This document shows positions 20,370-29,873 of a stretch of DNA of 64,000 bases, piece after piece; positions within the stretch are counted from its first letter, which is position 1; every line of letters starts with the position of its first letter. Origin of the DNA: K189A clade bacterium. Its GTDB lineage: Bacteria; Pseudomonadota; Gammaproteobacteria; Pseudomonadales; Azotimanducaceae. The stretch covers positions 1 through 64,000 of the forward strand of contig CACOYI010000005.1 of NCBI GenBank assembly GCA_902631405.1, in the 5' to 3' direction. Made by a program: the position numbers and the translations under genes. The notes beneath the pieces are model-generated. The model saw only the letters and a list, made by a program, of their open reading frames with translations. It made no database searches and was not told the DNA's origin.

Positions 20370-21872
20370 TCAAATCTCGGTTGCGTTGGCCGAATCTTTC
20401 TGGGCCAGCTCCTCTCGAATTTCGGCATACCGTTTTTTATTAAGCCTGTAACCGATATAAAAAGCGCCCGCGATCAAACCACCCACCATGGCAAAAGGAC
20501 CGTCCACCATTCCCAACCTAAAGACTACATCTTCTGGCACATCTCCAGGCGGGTTGGATCTATCAAGTAGGATATAAAACTCCAGTGCAAAACCGGCCAC
20601 CACGTGACCAATAGCGTTCATAGCCTTCGCAAAAAAAGTACGCGCCGAATAGAAGATGCCTTCTTGTCTTTTTCCTGTTGCCAACGCGTGTTCATCGGCA
20701 ATATCCGCGAGCGCCGACATGACGCTGATATTGAGAACAGAACCACAGAACGAACTAAAACAGCCGATTCCAATAATGAAAAATACGAGGCCCCAGGACC
20801 CAGCAGCAGGAGAGAATCCGAGGAGCGCTAGATTTGGCGCTAAAGACCAGAAAAAGGTCAATCCCCAGGCGGTCACTACGATTGTCCATCTTTTATCAAA
20901 TTTTCCGTGTAGGTGAGCCGCAGTAAAAAAGGCTATTTGATAACCAATCAGGGTATTTATCGCTAACCAGCCTTGTTGGTACGGCGTTAACTCCCAAAAA
21001 TAAATGGCCATATAGATGCCCAACGTCTCGTGAGTTCCGATAGTCAGAGAAAGGAAAAAAAGCCCGATAAGTAGAAAAAGATAATTTCGATTACCCATCA
21101 CTGCCGAGACATCTTTTAGTAAATCGGAAAATCCGAACGGCTCAACGACACCCTCGTGCCTCTTCAACCGCGGTATCTGATCTCTGGTGCAATAAGCTGA
21201 GACCAGAATTGAGATAGCGATGACTGCCATACAAGTGAGGACGATGGGCGTATAGGCTGGCTGGTAGAGCCTGCCCTCTTGATCCGAATACATAAAGCCG
21301 AACACCAGGAAATAGGCGAACGAGTTCATACCGAAGCCACCATACAAACCAAAGAGGTTGTTGAAGCTCATGATTCGAGTGCGCTCGATGTAATTATCGG
21401 AAAGCTCAGCACCCATGGCTAAGTGAGGGATCGCAAAAAATGTCTGAAACGCTCTCATCAATATCGTAAACACAACAAACCAGCTAAAAAGCAGAGTCTG
21501 AGAGCCAAGCAAATCCTCTGGCGGATTGAATAGGAGAAAAATGCAAAATGCCAAAGGGATAGGAGCTAGGAACATAAAAGGATGCCTTCTTCCCCAGCGT
21601 GATCTGAATCGATCAGAAATTGCACCCACGGCTGGATCTGTTATCGCATCCGCAAATATTGCTATCGCAGTCGCTATACCAGCAAGCGCAGCTGAGAGGC
21701 CTATGATCCGCTCGTAATAGAAAAAAGCGAGCGATAAAAAAATCCAATTCGATGCTGTCTCACCTATTGTCCCGACACCAAAGAAAAACTTAGTTCTCAA
21801 CGGAACTCTCTGATCCTGCGGATCAGCTACCAAACTAGATGAGTCAGCGTTTGAAGACGAATCAGTCATCAC
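20370..21872 (-). CDS. GPH-type MFS transporter (glycoside/cation symporter family)
   Basis: This 500-residue inner-membrane transporter belongs to the MelB-like glycoside-pentoside-hexuronide group. It shows about 12 membrane segments and the loop motif DAITDPAVGAISDRFRSRWGRRHPFMFLAPIP, with SALADIADEHALATGKRQEGIFYSARTFF in the later half, both family signatures. A second GPH transporter is encoded at 56858-58381. The substrate is unknown. A Fur-box-like sequence and a heptamer tandem repeat lie in its upstream region. Confidence 0.85.
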   Translation of the reverse strand: MMTDSSSNADSSSLVADPQDQRVPLRTKFFFGVGTIGETASNWIFLSLAFFYYERIIGLSAALAGIATAIAIFADAITDPAVGAISDRFRSRWGRRHPFMFLAPIPLAFCIFLLFNPPEDLLGSQTLLFSWFVVFTILMRAFQTFFAIPHLAMGAELSDNYIERTRIMSFNNLFGLYGGFGMNSFAYFLVFGFMYSDQEGRLYQPAYTPIVLTCMAVIAISILVSAYCTRDQIPRLKRHEGVVEPFGFSDLLKDVSAVMGNRNYLFLLIGLFFLSLTIGTHETLGIYMAIYFWELTPYQQGWLAINTLIGYQIAFFTAAHLHGKFDKRWTIVVTAWGLTFFWSLAPNLALLGFSPAAGSWGLVFFIIGIGCFSSFCGSVLNISVMSALADIADEHALATGKRQEGIFYSARTFFAKAMNAIGHVVAGFALEFYILLDRSNPPGDVPEDVVFRLGMVDGPFAMVGGLIAGAFYIGYRLNKKRYAEIREELAQKDSANATEI

Positions 21873-21900
21873 CCCTCCCAGAATGCAAATGGCACATCAC

Positions 21901-21942
21901 CCATCACCAGTCACCAGTCACCAGTCACCAGTCACCAGTCAA
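21901..21942. repeat. tandem heptamer repeat, unit CAGTCAC, six copies
   Basis: Six consecutive seven-base units read CATCAC-type first copy, then four exact CAGTCAC copies, then CAGTCAA. The array starts about 30 bases upstream of the MFS start codon, between it and the Fur-like box. Being non-coding, a copy-number change would alter promoter-to-gene spacing by seven bases. Confidence 0.9.
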
Positions 21943-22018
21943 TCTAGGGTCTTAGCAAGCTACGATGGAGTCAAGACAAAGAATACGTATTGAGAGGAAG
22001 AATTTAAACGCAATTATA

Positions 22019-22037
22019 AATGAGAATCATTTGCATT
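22019..22037. promoter_or_regulatory. Fur-box-like sequence
   Basis: AATGAGAATCATTTGCATT is AT-rich and partly palindromic. By hand alignment it matches 13 of 19 positions of the E. coli Fur consensus GATAATGATAATCATTATC. It lies in the 289-base gap between the MFS start and the crotonase stop, about 150 bases upstream of the MFS gene. The gap otherwise holds only the heptamer array and AT-rich promoter-like sequence. Confidence 0.4.
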
Positions 22038-22161
22038 TATAATTAGTCCATGTATTATGTAACTGTCTCTGCTCATACAGGACCTGCTCAGCTTCGAAGA
22101 GATTAGACCCCTCCGATAAGCGAGTTACCACCAATACCGCCTGTTGTGAGCAGAGACCACT

Positions 22162-22974
22162 TCATTCCTTTCTATCCCCGGAGAACGTTGGAACTCTCTT
22201 CTCAAGAAATGCCTGCGCCCCAGCCTTCATATTCTTTGGAATTAGCACCGATTGATGCTCCATTTCCAAATCAAGTTGGGAACTAAAACTGTTATGTATC
22301 GATTCGTTTATCGTCTCACGGATCCTAGCCACGGCATCGGGCGAGGCGCGCTTGAATTTCTCCGCTATCTCACTAACAGTGGTGTCTAATTCCTCATCGG
22401 GAACACTCTGCCAGATTAAGCCCCAATTCTCCGCCTGCTGTGCAGAAATCCTGTCTCCCAGCAGTGTAATGCCCAATGCCCTGGCCCTTCCCACACGCAA
22501 GGGTATGTTCCATGTCGTTCCCATATCCGGAACAATCCCGAGATTTGGGCCAAAAGTCGCCACAAAAAAAGCTGAGTGACATGCTACCGTGATGTCACAC
22601 GCCATTGCCAGCCCGAAGCCACCGCCCGCAGCAGCGCCATTCACTCTTGCGATAGTAGGCACCGGGCAATTCATTAGTGATCTCATGGCTGTATTGAAGG
22701 TATCGCCAGGATCGGGGCCAGCTGCAGACTCGGCACTAGGGTTTTTGTCAGTCGACGAGCTAGCAACGCCAACCAAATCAGCTCCGGCACAAAACCCTCG
22801 TCCATGCCCCGTTAACACCAATACTCGAACGGACGAGTCCTCCTCGATTTGTTCTACAGCACTCGTAATGCCAGACATCAGTCCATCAGTCATCGCATTC
22901 AGCTGATCCGGACGATTGAGCGTCACGGTCGCTACGCCCTCATCCACCCGATAATCTACAACCTTTTGCTCCAT
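22162..22974 (-). CDS. enoyl-CoA hydratase/isomerase (crotonase) family protein
   Basis: Crotonase-fold enzymes act on acyl-CoA thioesters, typically hydrating or isomerising double bonds. The start at 22974 is chosen because GGAGG precedes it and the protein then begins MEQKVVDYRVDEGVATVTLNRPDQLNA, normal for the family; the ORF-track start overlaps the upstream gene. The 270-residue protein has the oxyanion-hole segments GHGRGFCAGADL and VNGAAAGGGFGLAMACDITVA. The position after the second motif reads PNLGIVPDMGTTWNIPLRVG. The usual second catalytic Glu position is not clearly acidic, so the exact reaction is open. It follows the amine oxidase gene. Confidence 0.88.
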   Translation of the reverse strand: MEQKVVDYRVDEGVATVTLNRPDQLNAMTDGLMSGITSAVEQIEEDSSVRVLVLTGHGRGFCAGADLVGVASSSTDKNPSAESAAGPDPGDTFNTAMRSLMNCPVPTIARVNGAAAGGGFGLAMACDITVACHSAFFVATFGPNLGIVPDMGTTWNIPLRVGRARALGITLLGDRISAQQAENWGLIWQSVPDEELDTTVSEIAEKFKRASPDAVARIRETINESIHNSFSSQLDLEMEHQSVLIPKNMKAGAQAFLEKRVPTFSGDRKE

Positions 22975-23008
22975 ATCACTCTCCTCCCCTAAAAACTCTT
23001 GTGTTCTT

Positions 23009-24949
23009 TCAAGTCTCGTCAGCTGAGCAAGACTGACTAGGCGGCACATCGAGAGTTGGATTGCGGTCAAAGAACCCTACTGGCTGCAACATGAACCCGC
23101 AGTATTCAACCGGCATTACTGGCCAGTCCTCTGGCCTTGGGGAGTGGGTCACCCCAAACGTATGCCAAAGAACCACATCCTCATTCTCGATGTTTCTATC
23201 TTGCGATGACCATTTCGGCAGCCCTTCCCCACCCTCGTGCTGGAGATTTGGGAATTTTCCGCAAGCGTTGTAAGCGCCCTCATCAAATCTTGTTACCCAC
23301 AAATTATGTTTTGCAAATGCAGCTCGTTTTCCAAACGTCGAGGATTCATCTGCCAAAAGGGTCGGTGTCGCTGAGGGCAGCAATTTCCAGGCAACGGGAA
23401 CGCCCAAACGATTTTTCTTATTTGGGTTTACGACCTTCCAGAAGCGCGATCGTTGAGGGTAACAGTCTCTTCGGGCGTCAAGCTCACTATTCAGAGCCGT
23501 TGCTTTGGAACGAAATGCCGTACCATTCGGATTCGAGTCATCAATAGGTAAGGGCTCTGCTTCGACCTCGAATACGGTATTTTTAGGCCCATCCACATTA
23601 AAATCTAAGCGGAAGCAAAACAGATGCTGATGGATTGGCGAGGCCAAGTTCGGGGCGATCAAAGGCGCAAACTCGGGACGCTCCGCTCCCGACTCCACCG
23701 CACTAACACCAACTATACCGGTGAGCTTGACCTCCATTTGCACTGTGCCGTCTAGGTATAGGTACCAGAAGAATCCATACTCATAGTTACCTACAGTATG
23801 AATCGTGCTGACAACCAGTCTCCTAGACCGTCTCACTTCAGTCTTCTGCGTCACCCAGTCGCGATGCTTCCAGAGCACTCCGTAATCCTCTTCATGCATA
23901 CAGATAGCATTCTCAGTTGTCTTCACATCGCCGTTCCAATTCACGCCGTGATGACTGAAGTAATATATCTCGCCTAAGCAGTCGCAACCCAACTTGAGCT
24001 CATGAGGAGAAGTTCCCATGCTTAACTCACCCGCATCGAAAACATGCTTCCAGTTATGCATCGGGTCGGTATCTCCATAGGGCACGACCATTTCAGATAG
24101 GCCGGCTCTATGAAGTATTAGTCTGTTTTCCTCGCCATCCCTGAAACACAAGTTATGCAAGACAAGCGAATTAGTAGGGTGCATTGAGACCTGGAAATTA
24201 AATCCTTCCCACTCCACATAATTCCCGTCTACGCTAAACGATGCCCCATCAGGCTGCGCGATCTCTATCGTTTTTAGTGTCTCACGCAGTTTCGGCTGAC
24301 TTGCAGCATCATATCTACCCCCCTCTGGAGGAAAAGGAACTACACCATGATCTTCTAGATGCGCCAATTTTCCTGCCGTGAGATCTATGTGGGCAATGAG
24401 ACCTTGGATCGGTCGGGCGTAGGGGTTATCAGTTTTATCTTCTTTAACGAAAGCAATAACGCGCTGCGCTCTGTGGCCATTAGGTATGCTTTCATGAAGT
24501 GCCCCACCGGCTGGCCAGGGTTCCAAATGAACTAATTCCAAATTAGTAACACCCCGCTTCTTAACAGCTTCCAACCATCCGGCATCAGACATTGTTATTT
24601 GAAAAGCGGAAACCACATCCCGGAAATTAATCGAAGCCTGACCTACCTCTATTCTCGTGACTTGAACTGATTCGTCATCTAGATCGACTATGGCCTCAAA
24701 GCCCCCGTCAACTTTCGCTTCTGTCTGATCATGACCTACAAACACCAACCTTCTTGGGAAAGTTTCGTCTTCAGAGGAGAACTGAACAGCCTCCTTAGTT
24801 GGCTCTTCTAAACAAACCGAGATAAAAGTTGCATCCTCCGCTATGTGCGGTTTCAAAAGTGCTACACCTTTTTCAATCTCATCTGACGTAAGAGCATCAA
24901 AAGCACGGACCGTCCTACTCGTACCTTGCGAGCTAAATGATACATTCAT
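23009..24949 (-). CDS. copper-containing primary amine oxidase
   Basis: This enzyme oxidises primary amines to aldehydes, releasing ammonia and hydrogen peroxide, using copper and a self-made topaquinone cofactor. The topaquinone Tyr is Tyr389 in TVGNYEYGFFWY. Two copper His lie in PIHQHLFCFRLDFNVDGPKN, and a third is probably in DVVLWHTFGVTHSPRPEDWPVMP. The catalytic Asp region is about 310-360. At 646 residues it matches the catalytic core plus small N-terminal domains. No signal peptide is visible, so it is probably cytoplasmic, unlike E. coli TynA. The crotonase gene follows in the same direction, suggesting a shared transcript. Confidence 0.93.
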   Translation of the reverse strand: MNVSFSSQGTSRTVRAFDALTSDEIEKGVALLKPHIAEDATFISVCLEEPTKEAVQFSSEDETFPRRLVFVGHDQTEAKVDGGFEAIVDLDDESVQVTRIEVGQASINFRDVVSAFQITMSDAGWLEAVKKRGVTNLELVHLEPWPAGGALHESIPNGHRAQRVIAFVKEDKTDNPYARPIQGLIAHIDLTAGKLAHLEDHGVVPFPPEGGRYDAASQPKLRETLKTIEIAQPDGASFSVDGNYVEWEGFNFQVSMHPTNSLVLHNLCFRDGEENRLILHRAGLSEMVVPYGDTDPMHNWKHVFDAGELSMGTSPHELKLGCDCLGEIYYFSHHGVNWNGDVKTTENAICMHEEDYGVLWKHRDWVTQKTEVRRSRRLVVSTIHTVGNYEYGFFWYLYLDGTVQMEVKLTGIVGVSAVESGAERPEFAPLIAPNLASPIHQHLFCFRLDFNVDGPKNTVFEVEAEPLPIDDSNPNGTAFRSKATALNSELDARRDCYPQRSRFWKVVNPNKKNRLGVPVAWKLLPSATPTLLADESSTFGKRAAFAKHNLWVTRFDEGAYNACGKFPNLQHEGGEGLPKWSSQDRNIENEDVVLWHTFGVTHSPRPEDWPVMPVEYCGFMLQPVGFFDRNPTLDVPPSQSCSADET

Positions 24950-25155
24950 AGCACTACTCCTTATAAAACTCGTTTCATCTTAACCGACATACACCCAGAT
25001 CGAGAACACAAATACTCAGGGTTAATGACCACCACACAAATTACCTAAACCGCGTCCAACTTAAGGCCTCGCAAAACAGAGACAACCTTTCCACTTCATT
25101 AAACGGCTCAAAAAACATAGTCTGCTACGACGCGGTTAGTATTACGGAGGTCCTT

Positions 25156-26160
25156 ATGCCTGAGCTTCGAATTGGTGTCTGCTACGATTTCAGAAACCCA
25201 CCTGACTCCGGGGTTAAAAATGAAACCCTTTACGCACAGATTCTAGAGCAAGTTAAGTGGCTCGATGAATTGGGCGCAGATCTGGTTTGGTTTACAGAAC
25301 ACCATTTCGTTGAAGATGGATATCTACCAAGCTGGATCCCTGTAGCTTCTGCAATGGCTAGCATTACCACGCGAGTTAGATTTGGAACCGATATCTGTCT
25401 GATGCCATTCAATCACCCTATCAGGCTCGCCGAGGACCTAGCCGTTTTGGACAACATCTCAGGAGGGAGAGTCGATCTCGGCATTGGCATGGGGTACGCC
25501 CCTCATGAATTCAGGGGTTTCGGTTTTCCTATCGCAAGGAGAGTTTCTTTAATGAATGAGGGCATCGAGGTATTACAACGCTGCTTCACTGGCGAACGTT
25601 TCAGCTACCACGGGAATAGGTATCAGTTCAGTGACGTGCGAATAGAACCGGGATACGTGCAAGAGAACGGCCCACCCCTGTGGATTGCGGCTATGTCTGA
25701 AGCAGGTGCTAAACGAGCAGCCCATTACGACACCAATTTTCTACCACAAGGCCTAAAAGCCAAGTCTTTTGACCCTTGGGTGAAAGAACTCAAAGACACT
25801 GGACGAGACCCCGACAACTATCGAGTTGGAATCATTCGGAGCATTCTCGTAACGGATGACCTCACGGCTGATTGGTTGCCAATCCGAGAATCAGAACGGT
25901 ACCGAATGAAGCTCTATCAGCGTTTTTTTGAAGAGAGCGGCGAGGGTTTTGGCGAAGAAGGCGAGGCGGTGCCGCAAACGTGGATTAAGGGCACGGCGAA
26001 GGAATGTACAGATCAGATTATCGAATTTGTAAAGAAATTTGGTATTACCGACATCGTCTCAATGGCTGTCCCTCCGGGCTTAAGCGTCGAGCAAATGGCA
26101 CCTAGCCTGGAGAGGTTATTTCGTGACGTTGTACCTCAGGTAAAAGAATCTTTATCCTGA
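25156..26160 (+). CDS. LLM-class flavin-dependent oxidoreductase
   Basis: This luciferase-like monooxygenase of 334 residues uses reduced FMN and oxygen on an unknown organic substrate. Family features are ELGADLVWFTEHHFVEDGYLPSW near the N-terminus, TTRVRFGTDICLMPFNHPIRLAEDLAVLDNISGGRVDLGIGMGYAPHEFRGFG, and PPLWIAAMSEAGAKRAAHYD. ACGGAGG lies close to the ATG. An acyl-CoA dehydrogenase gene follows after 27 bases, so the two probably form an operon, divergent from the amine oxidase operon. Confidence 0.92.
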   Translation: MPELRIGVCYDFRNPPDSGVKNETLYAQILEQVKWLDELGADLVWFTEHHFVEDGYLPSWIPVASAMASITTRVRFGTDICLMPFNHPIRLAEDLAVLDNISGGRVDLGIGMGYAPHEFRGFGFPIARRVSLMNEGIEVLQRCFTGERFSYHGNRYQFSDVRIEPGYVQENGPPLWIAAMSEAGAKRAAHYDTNFLPQGLKAKSFDPWVKELKDTGRDPDNYRVGIIRSILVTDDLTADWLPIRESERYRMKLYQRFFEESGEGFGEEGEAVPQTWIKGTAKECTDQIIEFVKKFGITDIVSMAVPPGLSVEQMAPSLERLFRDVVPQVKESLS

Positions 26161-26187
26161 TAATCAACCGAGAAAAAAGAAGAACAG

Positions 26188-27393
26188 ATGAATATTGATT
26201 TCGGAGCAAAGTACGAACCATTTAGAGAGGAAATTCGTCAGTTCCTGGATGACAACTTAACCGACGAACTCAGAGACGCTCAACGGTTTTGTCCCGGGAT
26301 TTTTCTTGATTACGAATACAACATTGAATGGCACAAAATTCTTTTTAAGCAAGGTTGGGTCGCTCCCGCATGGCCAAAGGAGTATGGCGGAACCGGTTGG
26401 GATTTAATGGAAAAATATATCTGGTCTACCGAGACGTCCCTCGCGAACGCACCGCATACTGCGCCAATGGGACTGGGTATGTGTGGACCTATGTTGATTG
26501 GTTGCGGCTCAGATAAGCAAAAAACTGAACTCCTACCAAGAATCCTCTCCGGCGAAGACTATTGGTGTCAGGGTTACTCTGAACCAGGGTCAGGCTCAGA
26601 CCTTGCCAGCCTAAAACTTAAAGCAACATCAGAGGGTGATTTTCTACGATTAAATGGAAGTAAGATCTGGACCTCCCACGCTCACTATGCCAACAAAATG
26701 TTTTTGCTCGTTAGAACGGAAGACAGCCAGAAGCCACAACACGGTATTACTTTTCTTCTCTTGGATATGGATAGCCCGGGAATAAGGGTTGAACCTATTC
26801 TGTTTGCGTGTGGAACTCATGAGGTCAATCAAGTGTTTTTTGATGACGTTAGCGTTCCAAAATCCAATATGGTGGGAATGGAAAACGAGGGCTGGAAGGT
26901 CGCTAAATACCTCTTGGAGTTTGAAAGGGGTGGCAGCACAGGAAGCAATGCGGCACAGCAGGTTGGACTGCGACGGGTGAAAAATCTCGCGAGTTTGACT
27001 CCCAAGGGAGAGGGTTCGCTCTTAGAAGATACAAGCTTTCAAAGAAAGCTCAACGAGACTGAGATTCAACTGGAGTCAATTCAATATACGGAGTTCCGAC
27101 TGATGGCGGCCCTAGCAAAGGGGGAAAGCCCTGGGCCTGAATCCTCAGTATTGAAAACACTATCGGCAGACATCCAACAGCAACTCACCGAACTTTCGGT
27201 CGAGGCTGTGGCAGAATTTGCCGCAGCTCATCAACCAGGAGCAAGAACAGTTGGAACAGATACCGCTAGCATCGGCAATGACGATGGCAAAATGGCTTTT
27301 ACCCAATATTTTAATCTACGAGCATCATCTATTGCAGGTGGTACAAACGAAGTGCAGAAGAACATTATCGCCAAAATGGTGTTAGGACTTTAG
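26188..27393 (+). CDS. acyl-CoA dehydrogenase family protein
   Basis: This flavoenzyme, predicted to introduce a double bond into an acyl-CoA, is 401 residues long. It has the expected layout: helical N-terminal domain with WVAPAWPKEYGGTGW, the FAD-binding middle domain (CQGYSEPGSGSDLASLKLKA and GSKIWTSHAHYANKMFLLVRT), and the helical C-terminal domain ending in SSIAGGTNEVQKNIIAKMVLGL. The GGTNEVQ motif is typical of the branch acting on bulky or steroid-like CoA esters. The catalytic base was not located with certainty. It is coupled to the preceding LLM gene. Confidence 0.93.
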   Translation: MNIDFGAKYEPFREEIRQFLDDNLTDELRDAQRFCPGIFLDYEYNIEWHKILFKQGWVAPAWPKEYGGTGWDLMEKYIWSTETSLANAPHTAPMGLGMCGPMLIGCGSDKQKTELLPRILSGEDYWCQGYSEPGSGSDLASLKLKATSEGDFLRLNGSKIWTSHAHYANKMFLLVRTEDSQKPQHGITFLLLDMDSPGIRVEPILFACGTHEVNQVFFDDVSVPKSNMVGMENEGWKVAKYLLEFERGGSTGSNAAQQVGLRRVKNLASLTPKGEGSLLEDTSFQRKLNETEIQLESIQYTEFRLMAALAKGESPGPESSVLKTLSADIQQQLTELSVEAVAEFAAAHQPGARTVGTDTASIGNDDGKMAFTQYFNLRASSIAGGTNEVQKNIIAKMVLGL

Positions 27394-27417
27394 GTCTGAG
27401 CAAACTCTAAGGTGGGC

Positions 27418-27618
27418 CTACAGGCTATGATGCTGGAGCTTTACTCCATAGACACTTTCTAGCACATACTTCAGGCTTTCAAGAAAGACATCGCCCCTTA
27501 CAAGGGTAGGCTCTTTCCCCCATTTTCTCTCATACTCCACAAGATATATTTCCTTGTAGTACTCAAACTCCTTAGCCCGGTGTAGTAAGTTTGGTTCCCG
27601 CTCCAGTTCTCCGTCCAT
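27418..27618 (-). CDS. hypothetical 66-residue protein
   Basis: A small ORF in the 316-base gap between the acyl-CoA dehydrogenase and aminotransferase genes. The predicted protein is soluble and charged (MDGELEREPNLLHRAKEFEYYKEIYLVEYERKWGKE...), with a probable helical first half. It does not overlap another gene and has protein-like composition, but no strong ribosome site is seen and I recognise no family. The rest of the gap shows nothing I can support. Confidence 0.4.
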   Translation of the reverse strand: MDGELEREPNLLHRAKEFEYYKEIYLVEYERKWGKEPTLVRGDVFLESLKYVLESVYGVKLQHHSL

Positions 27619-27709
27619 TTTTATATTCTAATCAACCTTTTCACTTCATAGTCTTTACATCAGCGACCAAGCTAGAGGTCAAAACAACACTAAAAATAAC
27701 AATTTAGCG

Positions 27710-29089
27710 TTATGTTTCACTGGCCAAAACTTTCAATACGTCGTGAAAACACTGGAAAAAGTCCTCCATTCCCAACAGGAAATTATCGTAATCCACCTGC
27801 TGCAGTGGTGTTGGCAAGGTTAAATAATTTAGTTTAGGACTTCCAGCGAGCAAATCGTGATGGATCATCATATGAAACCAAAAAAGCTCAGTCGCCTTAA
27901 AAACCGCCTTGTTCGGTACAAAGTTCAATTGGTGAAATGCTGAGTCCTCATCTACTTGCCCAGTTACATCTTGATTTTGCCAAATAAGTGTCATCAAGCT
28001 ACCCGTGCCACACGCTTGACACGGCACGGCATGTTTCTTCGATAAATTATTGATATCATTCCTGAATCTATCACCTCGCAAATTGTGCTCCACGCACTTA
28101 TCTGGAGACCATAGCTCTTCAAGAACTGACCTGGTCGCGGCCAAGCAGAGAGCATTCTGGTTGAACGTTCCCCCACTATTTATCGTTTCGGGATGTGAAG
28201 GATCATGTCGACTCATCCAGTATTCCTTTCCACCGAACGCCCCAAAAGGAAAGCCGCCACCGAAGTACTTTCCGACGGTTGTAATATCAGCTTCGATTCC
28301 GACTAACTCTTGAGCGCCTCCAGGGGACAGTCGAGAGGTCATCACCTCGTCAATAATTAAGGCACACCCAATTTCCGAACATTTATCACGAATTTTTTGA
28401 AGATAAGCTCTTGGGGCAACCCGCTTCAAATAAACCATAGGATTGACCATAACCGGCTCAATAATTATCGCGGCGAGATCATGCGCGTTCTCGTCCATTG
28501 CACGCATAATCTGGTCAATATCTCCGTATGGCACAATAATTTTTTGATAAGGTGTATCAAGTGCTGCTTCCTTGTGAGAGCCATGTATCCATGCCCCATG
28601 GTAGGCACCGTCGTACATTAAAATCTTATTTTTCCCGGTTACAGCCCGAGCGGTATGAATCGCGTAGGAATTAGCCTCAGTTCCCGTATTGGAAAATCGA
28701 ATCATGTCGATTGATGGAAAGCGCTCCGTAAAATACCCCGCGACTTTCGATTCCTCTAAATTGGCCGCCCCGCCAAGCGCGTGCCCTCTCTCCATTGCCT
28801 GCGAAACAGCTCGCTGAACTGGTTCTGGCGAAAAACCAAATAATCCTGCGGTATAGTTACCAAGGAAGTCCGTGACAACCTGCCCGTCAGCCGTGGTTGC
28901 TTCTGCTCCATGGGCCTCTACAAAGGTGAGCGGAAAAGGCGTCCAGTGGATCGAAGCACGATTGGTTCCCCCTGCGATCCCAGATTTTTTATTATTCTCA
29001 AAAGCCTCAGCACTCTTTTTATTTTTATCAACGTAGATTTGTTTCAATCTAAGCGTCTCTGTTTCTAAAAGATCAAAAGCAGTGCTCAT
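27710..29089 (-). CDS. class III PLP-dependent aminotransferase
   Basis: This fold-type I enzyme resembles glutamate-1-semialdehyde aminomutase and related class III aminotransferases. The start at 29089 (MSTAFDLLETETLRLKQ) is preferred because AGGA lies ten bases upstream; the ORF-track GTG at 29128 is the alternative. Motifs are LGNYTAGLFGFSP, RFSNTGTEANSYAIHTARAVTGKNKILMYDGAYHGAW, IIEPVMVNP and ALIIDEVMTSRLSPGG. The cofactor Lys is in TTVGKYFGGGFPFGAFGG. The 459-residue length is normal. The substrate is unknown; the nearby amine oxidase suggests amine metabolism, but this is only context. Confidence 0.9.
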   Translation of the reverse strand: MSTAFDLLETETLRLKQIYVDKNKKSAEAFENNKKSGIAGGTNRASIHWTPFPLTFVEAHGAEATTADGQVVTDFLGNYTAGLFGFSPEPVQRAVSQAMERGHALGGAANLEESKVAGYFTERFPSIDMIRFSNTGTEANSYAIHTARAVTGKNKILMYDGAYHGAWIHGSHKEAALDTPYQKIIVPYGDIDQIMRAMDENAHDLAAIIIEPVMVNPMVYLKRVAPRAYLQKIRDKCSEIGCALIIDEVMTSRLSPGGAQELVGIEADITTVGKYFGGGFPFGAFGGKEYWMSRHDPSHPETINSGGTFNQNALCLAATRSVLEELWSPDKCVEHNLRGDRFRNDINNLSKKHAVPCQACGTGSLMTLIWQNQDVTGQVDEDSAFHQLNFVPNKAVFKATELFWFHMMIHHDLLAGSPKLNYLTLPTPLQQVDYDNFLLGMEDFFQCFHDVLKVLASET

Positions 29090-29332
29090 ATGGCTTTCAT
29101 CCTGGTCCGTCACTATCGAACTTATCACACAAATGTCGATATTGACGCCCCTCAGGAGACCGAAAGACCCGTTTCGCTTCGAGCGATTTTAGTTGGAGCC
29201 ACCTGATAAGAAGTGACAGCAATAGCGCGAGAAAGTGTCGTTATGGCGCGAGGTTTTGGCTAAATTCCGCAACAAAGCATTCGAAAAAGATTCGCTCAAA
29301 TATAAAAATTAAGCTCCAAGATTTCCAGTCCC

Positions 29333-29701
29333 CTAATCTACTCTGTTAGCAAAGATGGTTTGCAACTTCGGCCGGATCGCGAGGAATCTAAGATAAAGAA
29401 ACTCGAGGATCCGAAGAACGAATGGGATCCTCGCTATTTCCCCAAGAGGACGAAGAAGTGGTAATGATCTCCATAAAAGAGCGAAAGCGGCGGCCCCACT
29501 CAGCAATGGCCCGCCAAGAAGTTGAGCATGAAACCTCTCTAATAGATGCTCCCGCTGAATTGGGCAATCGGGAGTGGAAAGCACGTCAACAAAATCAACT
29601 TTGTTGAACCAATCCAGTTTTCTCATGATCTTTATCTCTCTGGCGCATAGAGGGCAATCGCTATCAAACCAAACTTTCACCACCTGATGTTCTCTTGTCA
29701 T
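29333..29701 (-). CDS. DCC family thiol-disulfide oxidoreductase-like protein (DUF393)
   Basis: A small protein of the DCC family, named for the DxxCxxC motif seen here as WFDSDCPLCAREIKIMRKLDW near the N-terminus. The rest matches the family pattern, with GAAAFALLWRSLPLLRPLGEIARIP and a hydrophobic C-terminal helix. A redox role is predicted from the motif, but the function of the family is poorly known. The start is uncertain: the ATG at 29701 gives a usual short N-terminus, while the ORF-track ATG at 29764 adds 21 residues. Neither has a strong ribosome site. Confidence 0.82.
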   Translation of the reverse strand: MTREHQVVKVWFDSDCPLCAREIKIMRKLDWFNKVDFVDVLSTPDCPIQREHLLERFHAQLLGGPLLSGAAAFALLWRSLPLLRPLGEIARIPFVLRILEFLYLRFLAIRPKLQTIFANRVD

Positions 29702-29873
29702 CGACCTAACCGTGATTTGAACTCCTACATGCTTGCCGAGATGGCATGAAAAAGTTGTGTTCATCGAGCCACGAAGACGCTAATCGCAGGGCAATTCAAC
29801 TCATCCGACAAGCCCTATCACTAATTTTTCATTTGCTCCAATCTACTTTTCTCTGACCAAACGGCGGAAAATT

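Noticed and set aside
20227-20570. Plus-strand ORFs at the end of the GPH transporter gene
   Set aside because: They overlap the transporter C-terminus, run through the C9 tract and have no protein-family resemblance.
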